DNA of 64,000 bases, taken from contig WGNK01000020.1 in the NCBI GenBank assembly GCA_016124535.1, forward strand, positions 248,001 to 312,000, written 5' to 3'. Both the position numbers and the translations under genes were made by a program. The first letter of the stretch is position 1, and every line of letters starts with the position of its first letter. Below are positions 26,590-37,174 of the stretch, in pieces. The notes beneath the pieces are model-generated. The model worked only from the letters and a program-made list of their open reading frames with translations. It was not told the origin of the DNA and made no database searches. Source of the stretch: Azospirillum sp. GTDB taxonomy: Bacteria; Pseudomonadota; Alphaproteobacteria; Azospirillales; Azospirillaceae.

Positions 26590-27948
26590 TCAGGTGTGGG
26601 GCATGATGCGCAGGCCGTGGCTGCCGAGCGCCATATACCCGGCGCTGCCCGGCAATCTCAAAGACCTGGCGTCGAAATTATTCCAGAAGTCGTAGACGAA
26701 GCACGGCTTGGCCATGGCCTCGACCGCCCGGTCCAGCCGCATCGCGGAGAACACCGGGTGGTTGTTGGCAATCACCGCCAGATGCGCGCCTGACAGCGCC
26801 GCCTCCAGCGAGGCCACCGGCTCCAGCCCGAACTCGCGGATCTCCTCAAGCGGCGTTACCGGATCGTAGCCACGCAGCACCGCACCGGGGAATTCCTGGC
26901 GCAAGGCGTCCATGATCGGCTTGGCCATGGTCCCGCGCAGGTCGTTGGTCGCCGGGCGTCCCTTGAAAGCGATCCCCATCAGCGCGATCACGGGCCGATC
27001 GGGAAAGCCGCGGATTTCGGCGACGGTTCGGCGCAGCAGTTGTACCACCTCGGCCGGCTGGTTTTCGTTCAGCCGGCGTGCCGCAACGGTGATCTCCGGG
27101 GTAACCCCGAACCGGGCCAGCCCTTCGGCCAGGATGTGGGAATCCTTGGACAGGCAGGGGCCGCCGACCGGTCCCGGCATCGGCAGATTGGTCCGGGGAT
27201 AGCCGAGCTTGCCGGCAGAGATCACCTCGGCCGCGCTGATTCCCGCCGCGTCGCACATCCGCGCGACTTCGTTGGCATAGGCGAAATGGACGTCCCGTTG
27301 CGCGTTGTCGATCATCTTGATCAATTCGGCGGATTCGATGCTGCGGACCCGCACCGTGGTCGGGGTCAGGAACTGGAACAGCTGGGAGGCACGGGCGCCG
27401 GTATCGAGATCATCGGCGCCGATGATCTGGGGCAGGTGCCGAAGCTCCGCCAGAGCGACACCCTCAAGGGTTCGCTCCGGACAGAACGCCACTTCATAGG
27501 GAAGGCCGGTTCGGTCCAGGATCGGCTTCACCACTTCGCGCGTCGTACCCAGGCGCACGGTCGAACGCAAGATCACCAGCGCGCCCGCGCGCATCACCGC
27601 GGCGACCTCGGAACTGGCATGCGCGATCATGTCGAGGCGTACGCGGTGGTCGGGTCCGAGCGGCGTACCGACCGTGATCACGAACACCGACGCCTCGCAA
27701 TCGGCCGGAATCCGCGGCACGACCTGGAGGCTGCCGTCTTCCAGGCAGCGCCCCAACGCATCCTCAAGCCCCGGCTCGAAGAAATGCGGCTGGCCGCGCC
27801 GGAGCAGGTCGACCACGTCCGGACGGACCTCCACGCCAATGACCCGGAAGCCGACATTGGCCATGGTCACCGCAAGCGTCAGGCCGACATAGCCGAGGCC
27901 GATGACGCAGACCGACCGATCAGGGTAGTTCTGAGATACCAAAGACAT
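26590..27948 (-). CDS. Nucleotide-sugar dehydrogenase (UDP-glucose/GDP-mannose dehydrogenase family)
   Basis: These enzymes oxidise the C-6 hydroxyl of a nucleotide sugar (for example UDP-glucose or UDP-ManNAc) to the uronic acid with two NAD+. The 452-residue protein has the NAD motif IGLGYVGLTLAVTMANVGF, the central dimer domain with SAELIKMIDNAQRDVHFAYANE, the catalytic cysteine in GGPCLSKDSHIL, and a C-terminal UDP-binding domain (ALMGIAFKGRPATNDLRGT). The WecC-like pattern suggests an amino-sugar substrate, but I cannot settle it. First gene of the minus-strand sugar operon. Confidence 0.9.
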   Translation of the reverse strand: MSLVSQNYPDRSVCVIGLGYVGLTLAVTMANVGFRVIGVEVRPDVVDLLRRGQPHFFEPGLEDALGRCLEDGSLQVVPRIPADCEASVFVITVGTPLGPDHRVRLDMIAHASSEVAAVMRAGALVILRSTVRLGTTREVVKPILDRTGLPYEVAFCPERTLEGVALAELRHLPQIIGADDLDTGARASQLFQFLTPTTVRVRSIESAELIKMIDNAQRDVHFAYANEVARMCDAAGISAAEVISAGKLGYPRTNLPMPGPVGGPCLSKDSHILAEGLARFGVTPEITVAARRLNENQPAEVVQLLRRTVAEIRGFPDRPVIALMGIAFKGRPATNDLRGTMAKPIMDALRQEFPGAVLRGYDPVTPLEEIREFGLEPVASLEAALSGAHLAVIANNHPVFSAMRLDRAVEAMAKPCFVYDFWNNFDARSLRLPGSAGYMALGSHGLRIMPHT

Positions 27949-27980
27949 TGATGCTCCACAGCGTTCGGCCGAACCGGCGC

Positions 27981-28514
27981 TCAGATGAGACCCCGCGCCA
28001 GTGCCACACCCACCAGAGCGAGATGAAGCCCGATGAGGAAGCGTCCTTCCGCGACATCGGCCAGAAACTCGCCCTTATCTTTCAGCACTACCTCGACACC
28101 GGGTTCCGGCTGCCAGGCCTCCATCGGCCGCACATCGGGCGCGAAATAGCACCACAAGCGATTGCACAGGCGGCCCACGTCGGGATGAAAGCAACCCAAC
28201 GGCACCAGGCTGGCGGCGGTATATCCCGTCTCTTCCTGCAACTCCCGCAGCGCCGCCGTCTGCGGATCGTCACCGCCTTCGACCAGACCGCCGGGCAACT
28301 CGATGCTATCCGCTTCGATCGCGACCCGGAACTGACGCACCATCAGAATCCGGCCGTCGGCGGCGAGCGGCAAGACGGTCACGTAGTCTGCTTGTTCTAG
28401 CGCGTGGAACGACTGGACTTCATCCCGGCCCGCGGTGCGTACGACCCGCTCGACCACAGTCACCCAGGGAGAAAGAACCGTGCGGTGCCGAGAAATTATC
28501 GTTCTCTCGTCCAT
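27981..28514 (-). CDS. Nudix hydrolase, ADP-ribose/ADP-sugar pyrophosphatase type
   Basis: The 177-residue protein carries a complete Nudix box, running from GGLVEGGDD to RELQEETGY (metal-binding Glu in REx2EE), preceded by VRQFRVAIEADSIELPGG as in ADP-sugar pyrophosphatases. Such enzymes hydrolyse ADP-ribose or sugar nucleotides. The ATG at 28514 is preferred to the GTG at 28529 because the purine-rich AGAAGGA lies seven bases before it. It ends 32 bases before the nucleotide-sugar dehydrogenase start and could be co-transcribed with the sugar genes. Confidence 0.88.
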   Translation of the reverse strand: MDERTIISRHRTVLSPWVTVVERVVRTAGRDEVQSFHALEQADYVTVLPLAADGRILMVRQFRVAIEADSIELPGGLVEGGDDPQTAALRELQEETGYTAASLVPLGCFHPDVGRLCNRLWCYFAPDVRPMEAWQPEPGVEVVLKDKGEFLADVAEGRFLIGLHLALVGVALARGLI

Positions 28515-28708
28515 GACGATCCTTCTCACACCCTGCCTAAGCCCTATGCTCCACGGTGGCTCAGTGGTGGATCAATTCCAACCGGCAATAGCGGCTACTG
28601 CTTAGTCGAAAGCTATAGTGGCCGCAACCGATTTTTTGACCCTGCTTATTGGGTGCCGATGCTGTATTTGGCGACTCCGGGGTCGCGTCGACGACTTCGC
28701 GGGGTCTC
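28515..28708. other. AT-richer spacer of unclear origin between the Nudix and TonB-like genes
   Basis: About 130 bases here (28560-28690) are visibly less GC-rich than their surroundings and include a T6 run. A plus-strand frame can be read through it (IPTGNSGYCLVESYSG...) and looks protein-like, but it has no start or proper end, so it may be a fragment of a mobile or foreign gene. It must also hold the promoter for the minus-strand Nudix gene. No tRNA fold was found. Confidence 0.3.
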
Positions 28709-29758
28709 TCAGAGCTCGTCGACACTGAAACGCAGCACCATGCGGCGCGGCCAGCCCTTGCCGTCGTCAGGCGGCAGTTCGAGGGGCTGCGCCTGGCGGA
28801 GCGCACGCAGAAATGAGTCGATCGCAAGTTGGTGCGCGGGGTCGCGGTCGAGCAGCAGATTGTCGTAGCCCGGCACGATCGCCGCGGGGTTCCATGGCGC
28901 GTCCTTGTGCATCGGACCGGCGAGGGTTCCGTCGGCCTGGATCAAGATGCCGGCGGTGAGCACCGCCTTTTGACCGCGCAGGCGACGGGTGTCGAAGCGC
29001 CAGCGCCGGACGATCTGGCCGAGAATGAAGTCTTGGGCGCTTTGGCTGAGCTCGCCGGGGCGGGGCGCGCCGTGGCTGAAATGAACGCCGAACTCGGCGA
29101 CCCCGGTGGTCGGACCGGGCAGCGAAAAATTCAGCGCCGATGACGGGCGGGGCGCCGCCTTGCCCTCGGGTTTCGGGGCGGCAGAGTGCGGTTTGACCGG
29201 CGCCCTGGCCAACTGCGGCTTGGGCGGTTTGGGAAGTTCGACCTTGTGGGGTTCCGGCTTGGGCGGCGGCCGTTCGGGCCGTGGCAGGACCGGCTTGGGC
29301 TGATCAGCTTTGGGCGGCTCCGGCTTGGGCGGCTCCGGTTTAGGCGACTCCGGCTTCGGCGGTTCCGGTTTAGGCGGCTCCGGCTTAGGCGGCTCCGGCT
29401 TAGGCGGCTCCGGCTTTGGCTGGGCGGGTTTTGGCGGTTCCGGTTTGGGCGGTTCCGGGGGCGGCTTCGGGGGGGCGGGAGGTGGTGCCGGCGGCGGCGG
29501 TGTCGGGACCAGGTCGAAATCGAGGACCGCCAGGTCCGGCGGACGGCGTTCCAGGGGATCGGCCATCCACAGTGTGGTTCCGATCAGCAGGTGCAGCAGC
29601 AGCGACAGTGCCGCCAGAGCCATCCCGGAGCGAAGGCGCCGCCATCCGCGCCCCGGTCGGCGGGCCGGGAGCATCGGCAACGGGGCTGGCACCGTCAGAG
29701 AAGACACCGTCAGGGGAGACACCGCTCGACTCGTCCCGAGTGATTGCGCTCCGATCAT
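28709..29758 (-). CDS. TonB/TolA-like envelope protein with long Pro-Lys-Glu repeat region
   Basis: The 349-residue protein has one membrane helix near residues 45-65 (MALAALSLLLHLLIGTTLW), a periplasmic spacer of about 100 residues made of PEPPK-type repeats, and a C-terminal domain (about 230-349) with ILGQIVRRWRFDTRRL, similar to TolA/TonB C-terminal folds. Such proteins couple inner-membrane energy to outer-membrane processes. No exbB or exbD gene is nearby, so its motor is unknown. The DNA shows a matching 15-base repeat around 29305-29460. The start is uncertain; an ATG at codon 29 is also possible. Confidence 0.72.
   Translation of the reverse strand: MIGAQSLGTSRAVSPLTVSSLTVPAPLPMLPARRPGRGWRRLRSGMALAALSLLLHLLIGTTLWMADPLERRPPDLAVLDFDLVPTPPPPAPPPAPPKPPPEPPKPEPPKPAQPKPEPPKPEPPKPEPPKPEPPKPESPKPEPPKPEPPKADQPKPVLPRPERPPPKPEPHKVELPKPPKPQLARAPVKPHSAAPKPEGKAAPRPSSALNFSLPGPTTGVAEFGVHFSHGAPRPGELSQSAQDFILGQIVRRWRFDTRRLRGQKAVLTAGILIQADGTLAGPMHKDAPWNPAAIVPGYDNLLLDRDPAHQLAIDSFLRALRQAQPLELPPDDGKGWPRRMVLRFSVDEL
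29305..29460 (-). repeat. 15-base tandem repeats encoding PEPPK units
   Basis: About ten imperfect copies of a 15-base unit (plus strand GGCGGCTCCGGCTTA) encode successive PEPPK blocks in the TonB-like protein. The unit keeps the frame, so changes in copy number would only alter spacer length across the periplasm. Confidence 0.85.
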
Positions 29759-29854
29759 ACAGGCGCGCCGCGGACTTGCCAGCTGAGCGTTCTCGCGGGA
29801 CAGGCCGCGGCCCGGGACGGGATTCAGCTGTCACCGAATCCCGCCGGTTTCGGG

Positions 29855-30373
29855 TCAGACCGACCGTGCCAGCATCAGGAAATAGATCACCAGTACCGAG
29901 CCGAAGGCGGGCCAGCCAAGCCAGAACCACAGGCGTTGAGCCCGGTAATAGGTGGGCGGCAGGGCGGCGTTGGACGCGACCGCCGCTCGGGCCAGGTGGT
30001 ACATCCGCGTCTGCAGCCACACCACCGGCAGCCAGCAGGCTCCGGCAACGCAATAGAGCGCCAGCGAGACCAGGATCCAGCCGCTGTCAAGCGGATAGCC
30101 GGCGACCGCGGCAAGCAGGGTGCCGGAAATCGGCTGGACCACCACCGCCGGCGCGGTAAAGGTCCAGTCGGCGATCACGGTATTGCGGCTGGCCACGGCA
30201 ATGGCGCGAACGTCCGCGCTGCGGTGGCTGGCGTACATGTGAAAGGCGGTGCCGAGCCCGGTGCCGAACAGCAGTGTGGCACTCAGAATGTGGATGTATT
30301 TGAGCCACAAGTAGTCGAGCCCGAGAGCATCGGCGAGGCCCTGGAGCAGGGCGGTGAATTGGCTCAGATCCAT
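29855..30373 (-). CDS. DUF2269 family integral membrane protein
   Basis: The 172-residue product has about four hydrophobic helices and the DUF2269 pattern WLKYIHILSATLLFGTGLGTAFHMY near the N-terminus, with histidines facing into the membrane (HIL, AFHMY). The function of the family is unknown. I use the ATG at 30373; it overlaps the stop of the preceding SDR/DoxX gene by 10 bases, so the two are translationally coupled. Confidence 0.85.
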   Translation of the reverse strand: MDLSQFTALLQGLADALGLDYLWLKYIHILSATLLFGTGLGTAFHMYASHRSADVRAIAVASRNTVIADWTFTAPAVVVQPISGTLLAAVAGYPLDSGWILVSLALYCVAGACWLPVVWLQTRMYHLARAAVASNAALPPTYYRAQRLWFWLGWPAFGSVLVIYFLMLARSV

Positions 30374-31671
30374 TTCGGTCGCGCCTCCAGCGCCATCATC
30401 ACCAGGATCGCGATGCCGATCGGCAGGTTCTTGATCACCGGGCCGAACGGATGCAGCCAGAATTCGGGCAGCCCGATCAGGATGATCAGCGACACTCCCG
30501 CCAGCATCACGAGCTGGACCGTACCCACCAGCACCGGCCGCCAGCCGAGCAGCAGAGCGATTCCGACCAGGATGTCGAGCAAGGAGGCGCCGATCAGGGT
30601 TGCCCAGGCCGGGCTGCCGGTCAGCCCGACCCGCGCCAGCAGGTCGAGGCTGTCGGTGGTCGGCCACAGCCCGAGCGAGACCACGCCGCTGGCGATCCAC
30701 AGCAACGCCAGAGACAGCCGCAGCGGCAGTTTCACGAAGGCGAGACCGGCGTGCCAGCGCTCGGCCTCGCCGGCCGGGCGGCCGGCCAGCGCCGCTGCTA
30801 TGGATGCAGGACGGCGGCCGGTTGCCGCGATCATCGGTTCGACCTCCGCGACATTGCCGTGCACCAGCATGGCAAGGGATTCGGTGCGCAGCGGTCCCGC
30901 GCCCACGAGGTCGCCCAGGCGGGCGGCAAGCCGCAACACCGCTTCGGGGATCGGCAGGAAGGGCGCCGGCGCAAAGCCCAACCAGGATCGGAAGCAGGCG
31001 GTCAGGCGGTCGGTCGTGACGGCCTCGGGGCCGACCAGATCGAGCACCGTCGGCCCGCGCCAGTCCGGGTCGAGGAGGCCGACCACCGTGGCAACCACGT
31101 CGTCGACAGCGATCGGCTGCAGCTGCCATCGGCCGCGGCCCAGTCTGAGCGGTAGCGGAAAGGCAGCCAGCGCCGCGAACAGCGCCGTGCTGGCGCCACC
31201 CGGTCCGATCACCACCGAGGGCCGCAGCACCGTCGCCCGCAGGCCGGTCTGGCCGGGCTCCAGGCCGAGCAGGAAGCGGTCGGCGGCACGTTTGCTCAGG
31301 TGGTAGCGGCTGGCGGCTGTGTCGTCGGCCCCGAGCGCCGAGATCTGGATGACCCGGCCGACGCCGGCGCGGCGGCAGGCATCGAACAGGGTGCAGGGGC
31401 CGTCGACGTGGACCGTGTCGAACCGACTGACGGTCGTCTCGGCGATGATGCCGACCGCGTTGATCACCGCATCGATGCCGGTCAGACGCGGCAGCCAGTC
31501 GTCGGCGCGGTCGCGCGTATAGTCACCGGGGACGCAGTCGGCGCCGGGAAACAGCGCCGCCAGCCGGGCAGTCGAGCGGCCGCAGCAGACCGCCTGATGT
31601 CCGGCCGCCGCCAGCCCCCGGACCAGATGCCGGCCGATGAAGCCGCCGGCGCCGACCACCATGACCCTCAT
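30364..31671 (-). CDS. SDR/NmrA-type NAD(P)-binding protein fused to a DoxX-like membrane domain
   Basis: The 435-residue protein has an N-terminal Rossmann domain (VVGAGGFIGRHLVRGLAAAG) of the atypical extended SDR type, as in complex I NDUFA9-like proteins, and from about residue 300 a four-helix DoxX-like membrane domain (SLALLWIASGVVSLGLW ... LLDILVGIALLLGW). The fusion is known in proteobacteria, but the reaction is undefined. The ATG at 31671 has an excellent GGAGGAAA site seven bases upstream and overlaps the preceding stop (ATGA). It lies between a small membrane-protein gene and a DUF2269 gene. Confidence 0.87.
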   Translation of the reverse strand: MRVMVVGAGGFIGRHLVRGLAAAGHQAVCCGRSTARLAALFPGADCVPGDYTRDRADDWLPRLTGIDAVINAVGIIAETTVSRFDTVHVDGPCTLFDACRRAGVGRVIQISALGADDTAASRYHLSKRAADRFLLGLEPGQTGLRATVLRPSVVIGPGGASTALFAALAAFPLPLRLGRGRWQLQPIAVDDVVATVVGLLDPDWRGPTVLDLVGPEAVTTDRLTACFRSWLGFAPAPFLPIPEAVLRLAARLGDLVGAGPLRTESLAMLVHGNVAEVEPMIAATGRRPASIAAALAGRPAGEAERWHAGLAFVKLPLRLSLALLWIASGVVSLGLWPTTDSLDLLARVGLTGSPAWATLIGASLLDILVGIALLLGWRPVLVGTVQLVMLAGVSLIILIGLPEFWLHPFGPVIKNLPIGIAILVMMALEARPKWI

Positions 31672-32081
31672 GGCTTTCCTCCACCGGCAAGGCCGGGTTC
31701 GGCGTTCGCAGCGGGGCGGTGGTGGTGGGACGACGCGCGGGCGATCTGGAGGTTGTGCTGCCAGCGTGCCCCGCGCCACAAGCCGAAGCCGAGCAGTAGC
31801 AGGACACCGGCCGTGCCGAGCGTGCCGTAATAGGTGACGCCCAACAGCAAGGCTCCCTGCGGCTGATCGGCGAACGAGTCCGGAATGTTCTGGGCCACCG
31901 CCAGAACCGGCAGCATCAGCAACAGGAGACCGAAGAAGGCGGTCCAGAAGCGGGCGCGCGCGCTGCCCCCGCACTGATCCTCCAGCATTCGGTGGAGCGG
32001 TCGGCGCAGGCAAAGCCCGGCGGCCAAGGCGACGGTCTCGGCGCCGGCGATCATAATCAGCAGGCTGGTTGCGGACGTCAT
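31668..32081 (-). CDS. Small membrane protein of unknown function
   Basis: This 137-residue protein has about three hydrophobic helices: LLIMIAGAETVALAAGLCL, FWTAFFGLLLLMLPVLAVAQ, and GTLGTAGVLLLLGFGLWRG. The C-terminal tail is His- and Pro-rich. I recognise no family. The ATG at 32081 has TGAGGAAAT 11 bases upstream. It begins the three-gene operon with the SDR/DoxX and DUF2269 genes, all predicted membrane proteins. Confidence 0.68.
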   Translation of the reverse strand: MTSATSLLIMIAGAETVALAAGLCLRRPLHRMLEDQCGGSARARFWTAFFGLLLLMLPVLAVAQNIPDSFADQPQGALLLGVTYYGTLGTAGVLLLLGFGLWRGARWQHNLQIARASSHHHRPAANAEPGLAGGGKP

Positions 32082-32229
32082 CGGGGATTTCCTCACAAGG
32101 GGCGTGGTGCTCGACCACCGAGGACAGCAACCGGCGTGCCGGCCGCGGGAGGCGCCGGCCGAAAACGTTAGATCATTGAATTTGCGCAATTTTATCAGAC
32201 AGGGCGGGCGCTGAAGCCGTGCCGTGGCG

Positions 32230-32272
32230 GTAAAGTATCTTGATAGTGGCGGGTGGGCGCTATCAAGATACT

Positions 32273-32276
<4 letters not shown>
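32230..32276. repeat. Perfect 17-base inverted repeat with AT-rich arms
   Basis: GTAAAGTATCTTGATAG at 32230-32246 is repeated exactly in inverted form at 32260-32276, with a 13-base GC-rich loop. Each arm also contains TATC-TT-GATA, itself nearly palindromic. The right arm includes the stop codon of the NtrC-like regulator, so it may act as a terminator for that operon, although no T run follows. It is also about 150 bases upstream of the minus-strand membrane-protein operon and could be an operator. Confidence 0.9.
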
Positions 32277-33693
<1,417 letters not shown>

Positions 33694-33697
<4 letters not shown>

Positions 33698-35553
33698 CGC
33701 CGCGTCCCCTGCGCCGCAGCCGCCGGAAACCACAGGCTGAAGCAGGTGGTCCAGCCCGGCTTCGGGCTCAGGCGCACGCTGCCGCCATGGGCGGCCATGA
33801 TCCGCGCGACGATCGCCAGCCCCAGCCCGGTGCCGCCCGGTCGGCGCGACACGAAGGGCTGGAACAGCTGGTCGCGGACCGCGCCCGGCACCCCCTGGCC
33901 GCGGTCCGCCACGTCGAGGCGGATGGTGCCGTCCGGGCCGGCTTCGGCGGAGACCAGGATCCGATCGTCCGCGCGTCCGGCCAGCGCCGCGTCGGCATTG
34001 GCGATCAGGTTGACCAGGACCCGCCGCAGGGCGCGGGCATCCGCCTCGATCGCGAGGCCGTCCGGAATCTCGAGGACCACCGGCGTGCCGGCGTGACCGG
34101 CGAGAGCGGCATCGACCTCGTCGGCCAGCACCAGCCGCCGTCGTTCGACCCGCCACGCCCCGGCATAGTCGAGCAGATCGCCGATCAGGCGGTCCATCCG
34201 CTGCAGTTGCTCGCGGATTTCGGCCCGGACCGCGGGGGCCGCGTCGGCGGCGGCCATGGCGACGATATTGAGCGGGTTCCGCAGGTCGTGGGCGATACTG
34301 GCGGCCAGCGTCCCGAGTTCGGCCAGATAGGCCTGGCGGCGCTGCTCGGTGAAGGCGGCGGCAAGCTGTTGAGCGCGGTCGAGCCGTTGGGCCGCCTCGG
34401 CGAGCACGCCGGCGAAGAGCTGGGCGGCATGGCGCGGTCCGGGTGGGGCGTCGTGCCAGCCGACCAGGCTGCAGGTCCGGCCGTCCGGAGCGTCGGACAG
34501 CCGGAGGCCGGCGGCCGGTCCGAATTCGTCCGGACCCTCGCCGGCCACGGTCACCGTCACCGGCGTGCCGACATGGGCGGCCAGCAGGGCGCCGGCCCGT
34601 TCGGCCAATTGGCCGAGGTCCTCGACGGTGGCCAGCGCGGCGCGCCAGCGCTCCAGATCGGCGGGGTCGACCCGGCCGCCGGGATAGACCAGCCGGTCGG
34701 CCAGGGCCCGCAGCGGCGTCCACAGCAGGGCCGCGGCAACCAGGCCCGCGGTTGCCGCCCCCCAGCTCGGCCAGAACGGCAGACCCGCGGCACCGAGCCG
34801 CGCCGCCAGCGCCGCCAGCGCGCCGGTCACCGCCGCCAGCACCGCCATCAGCATCAACCAGGTCACCGCCCGGCACGCCCAGGGATTCACCTCCATGAAC
34901 TGGTAGCGCAGGATGCCGTAGACCAGCACCACCGGATAGCCGGGCAATAACAGTGCCGGCAGCGGAAACACGTCAAGGCCCAGGGCGGGAAACAGGAAGC
35001 CGGTGCAGGCGGCGAGGCCAAGCAGTCCGGATGCCATCACCGCGGCGATCTGGCGCCGGCGCATCGGTGCCGCGGCGCGCCACGCCAGTGCCAGTATCCC
35101 GTGTCCGGCCGCCGCCAGCACGGCAGTGGCGCCGACCGCCAGCCAGCCGCCGGTACCCGGACGGAAGAAGTCGGCAAAACTCATCCAGGGCCGTACCTCG
35201 CCGATCCCCAGTCCCCAGGCGGCGAGCGTTGCGACGGCGGCGAAGCCATAGCCGCCGAGGACACCCCGGTTCCGGCCGGTGCCGGCGCCGAAGGCAACGG
35301 CAAAATGCAGGAAGGCGGCGGCGACCAAGGGTGACGCCGCGATCAGGACGGCACTCACCGGCATGGCCGCTGGCCCGACCCAGGAGATCAGCGCCAGCCC
35401 GAAGACGCCGGCGGCGGTGCCGGTGACGAAGCCGATCAGCGGCCTGGCTCCGGCGACCGGCCGCGCCTTTCGCCAGATCAGCAGCCCCAAGAACAGCCCG
35501 CCGGCCACGGTCAGCGCCAGGGCGGCATCGAACAGCGGGGCGGGGTCAGCCAT
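33694..35553 (-). CDS. Membrane histidine kinase with seven-helix sensor (NtrB/PrsK-like)
   Basis: The 619-residue kinase has an N-terminal half of about eight to ten hydrophobic helices, a GAF-like linker, and a C-terminal kinase core: H-box ASIAHDLRNPLNIV, N-box NLIANADAAL, and G-boxes DRGQGVPG and GGTGLGLAIV. It is the probable partner of the sigma54 regulator that follows with a four-base overlap. Its own ATG lies inside the 3' end of the CreC-like kinase gene (overlap of eight bases), so all four two-component genes form one coupled unit. Confidence 0.87.
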
Positions 35554-37174
35554 CGCCCGCCGCCGCCGTACGGCAGTCGTCGGACGGACCGGGCTTCGGG
35601 CCGGGCAAGCGCAACGCGAAGCCGGCGCCCGATCGCGACGGCACAAGCGTGATCGACGCTCCGGCGGCGGCCAGCAGGCGGTGGACGATGGCAAGGCCGA
35701 GGCCGGTGCCGCCTTGCCGGCGCGCGGTGGTGAAGAATGGCGTGAAGACCCGCTCCGTGTTGGCTGGGGAAATGCCCGGTCCGTCATCGCCAACCATCAG
35801 GGCCACCCCATCGCCGTGCTCATCGAGTGCGATTGTGACCCGGGCGCCGGGGCCGGCATGCTGGACCGCATTGTCGAGCAGGTTGGCCAGCACGGTCTCC
35901 AGCGATTCCTCGCTCAGCCCGACCGCCCGATCGGTGGTACCCGCGACCTCGATCGTCAGCCCCTGTGCCCGATAGCGCGGGACCAGACGCGCCAGCACCG
36001 CTGCCGGCACGCTGCCGCTGCGCTCGTCGGGCGGAGCTACGTCGGCACGGGCCAGCACCAGCAGCCGGGTCACCAGGCGGGTCAGGCGTTCGGCCTCGGC
36101 ATCGAGGTTGGCGAGAAAGCGGTCGCGTTCGACCGCCGACATGTCGGACAGGTGTTCACGCAGCAATTCGACCGTGCCCCGGATGGTGGCAAGCGGCGTC
36201 TTGAACTCGTGCGAGACATGGGCGGCGAAGTCGCGGATATAGTCGGCACGCTGTTCCAGGGTGGCCGCCATCCGGGTCAGGGCCTCGGACAACTCGGCAA
36301 TCTCGCGCACCCGCGGCCGTGCCACCGGGATCATCACGCCGCGTTCGCCCTCTGCGGTGCGCTTGGCCCGGCCGATCACCGTCCGCAGCGGCCGGGCGAT
36401 CGCCACCGTCCCCAGCGTGGCCAAGGCCGCCATCGAGCCGATCAGCAGCGCGGCCAGCATCGCCAGATGCCAGCGCTTGCCGTAGAGCGCCTCGGCGATG
36501 GAGCGGGGGGTTCGAGACATCAGCACCACACCGATCACGGAGTCCCCGTCCGCCACCGGCAGTGCTGTGAAGACACGCAAGCTGCTGCCGCGGTCGAGTG
36601 CCAGCAGCGGCCCGCGGGTCCCCGCCTTGGCACGCAACAGGCTGACCGGCTGCCCCTGCAGGGCCCGGCGCACTTCCTCCTGCCCGAGCAGCGACTGACC
36701 CAGCGCTTCGCCGGTGCTGGCGACCACCACGCCGTGGCGGTCGACCAGACGCATGCCGGCAAGGGTGATCAACTGGGCCTCGCGCAGCATCGGATCCAGC
36801 ACCTCGCCAGCGCGCCGGGCCGCGGGATCCGGGGCGACGGACACCGATTGCGGCTCCGGTGGCGGCGGCTGGATGGGATCGGAGGCCAGATCCAACGTCG
36901 GGAATCGCGGCAGCTGGGGCGGCTCGTCATCGGCCCGGCCGGCGGGCAGCGGTGCGGCCGGCCGGGGGGTGGCGTCGGCAAGACCGCCGGCATCGCGCCA
37001 AGCGGAGCGGAAGACTGCCGCGATGATCGCACTCTGGGCGATCAGCTCGGACTCGGTCTGGCGGATCAGGGCACTCTCGTAGACCCGCAGCACCCACAAC
37101 CCGCTGACCGGCAGAACCAGCGCGGTCAGGTTCATCATCAGCAGCACCTGGCCGATCGGCAGATAGCGCCTCAT
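35546..37174 (-). CDS. creC: CreC-like sensor histidine kinase
   Basis: The 542-residue protein has an N-terminal membrane helix (VLLMMNLTALVLPVSGLWVL), a periplasmic sensor region of about 200 residues with a proline-rich insert (PIQPPPPEPQ), a second helix (LAMLAALLIGSMAALATLGT), HAMP, H-box FAAHVSHEFKTPL, N-box NLLDNAVQHA and G-boxes. The length and layout fit CreC, which in enterobacteria responds to carbon/energy state and, in Aeromonas and Pseudomonas, to beta-lactam stress. The link to creD supports the name. Its ATG overlaps the CreB-like stop (ATGA). Confidence 0.82.
   Translation of the reverse strand: MRRYLPIGQVLLMMNLTALVLPVSGLWVLRVYESALIRQTESELIAQSAIIAAVFRSAWRDAGGLADATPRPAAPLPAGRADDEPPQLPRFPTLDLASDPIQPPPPEPQSVSVAPDPAARRAGEVLDPMLREAQLITLAGMRLVDRHGVVVASTGEALGQSLLGQEEVRRALQGQPVSLLRAKAGTRGPLLALDRGSSLRVFTALPVADGDSVIGVVLMSRTPRSIAEALYGKRWHLAMLAALLIGSMAALATLGTVAIARPLRTVIGRAKRTAEGERGVMIPVARPRVREIAELSEALTRMAATLEQRADYIRDFAAHVSHEFKTPLATIRGTVELLREHLSDMSAVERDRFLANLDAEAERLTRLVTRLLVLARADVAPPDERSGSVPAAVLARLVPRYRAQGLTIEVAGTTDRAVGLSEESLETVLANLLDNAVQHAGPGARVTIALDEHGDGVALMVGDDGPGISPANTERVFTPFFTTARRQGGTGLGLAIVHRLLAAAGASITLVPSRSGAGFALRLPGPKPGPSDDCRTAAAGDG

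Noticed and set aside
29744..31306. Plus-strand frame of about 520 codons opposite the DUF2269 and SDR/DoxX genes
   Set aside because: Low-complexity Ser/Arg/Pro sequence without motifs, mirror of two supported genes.
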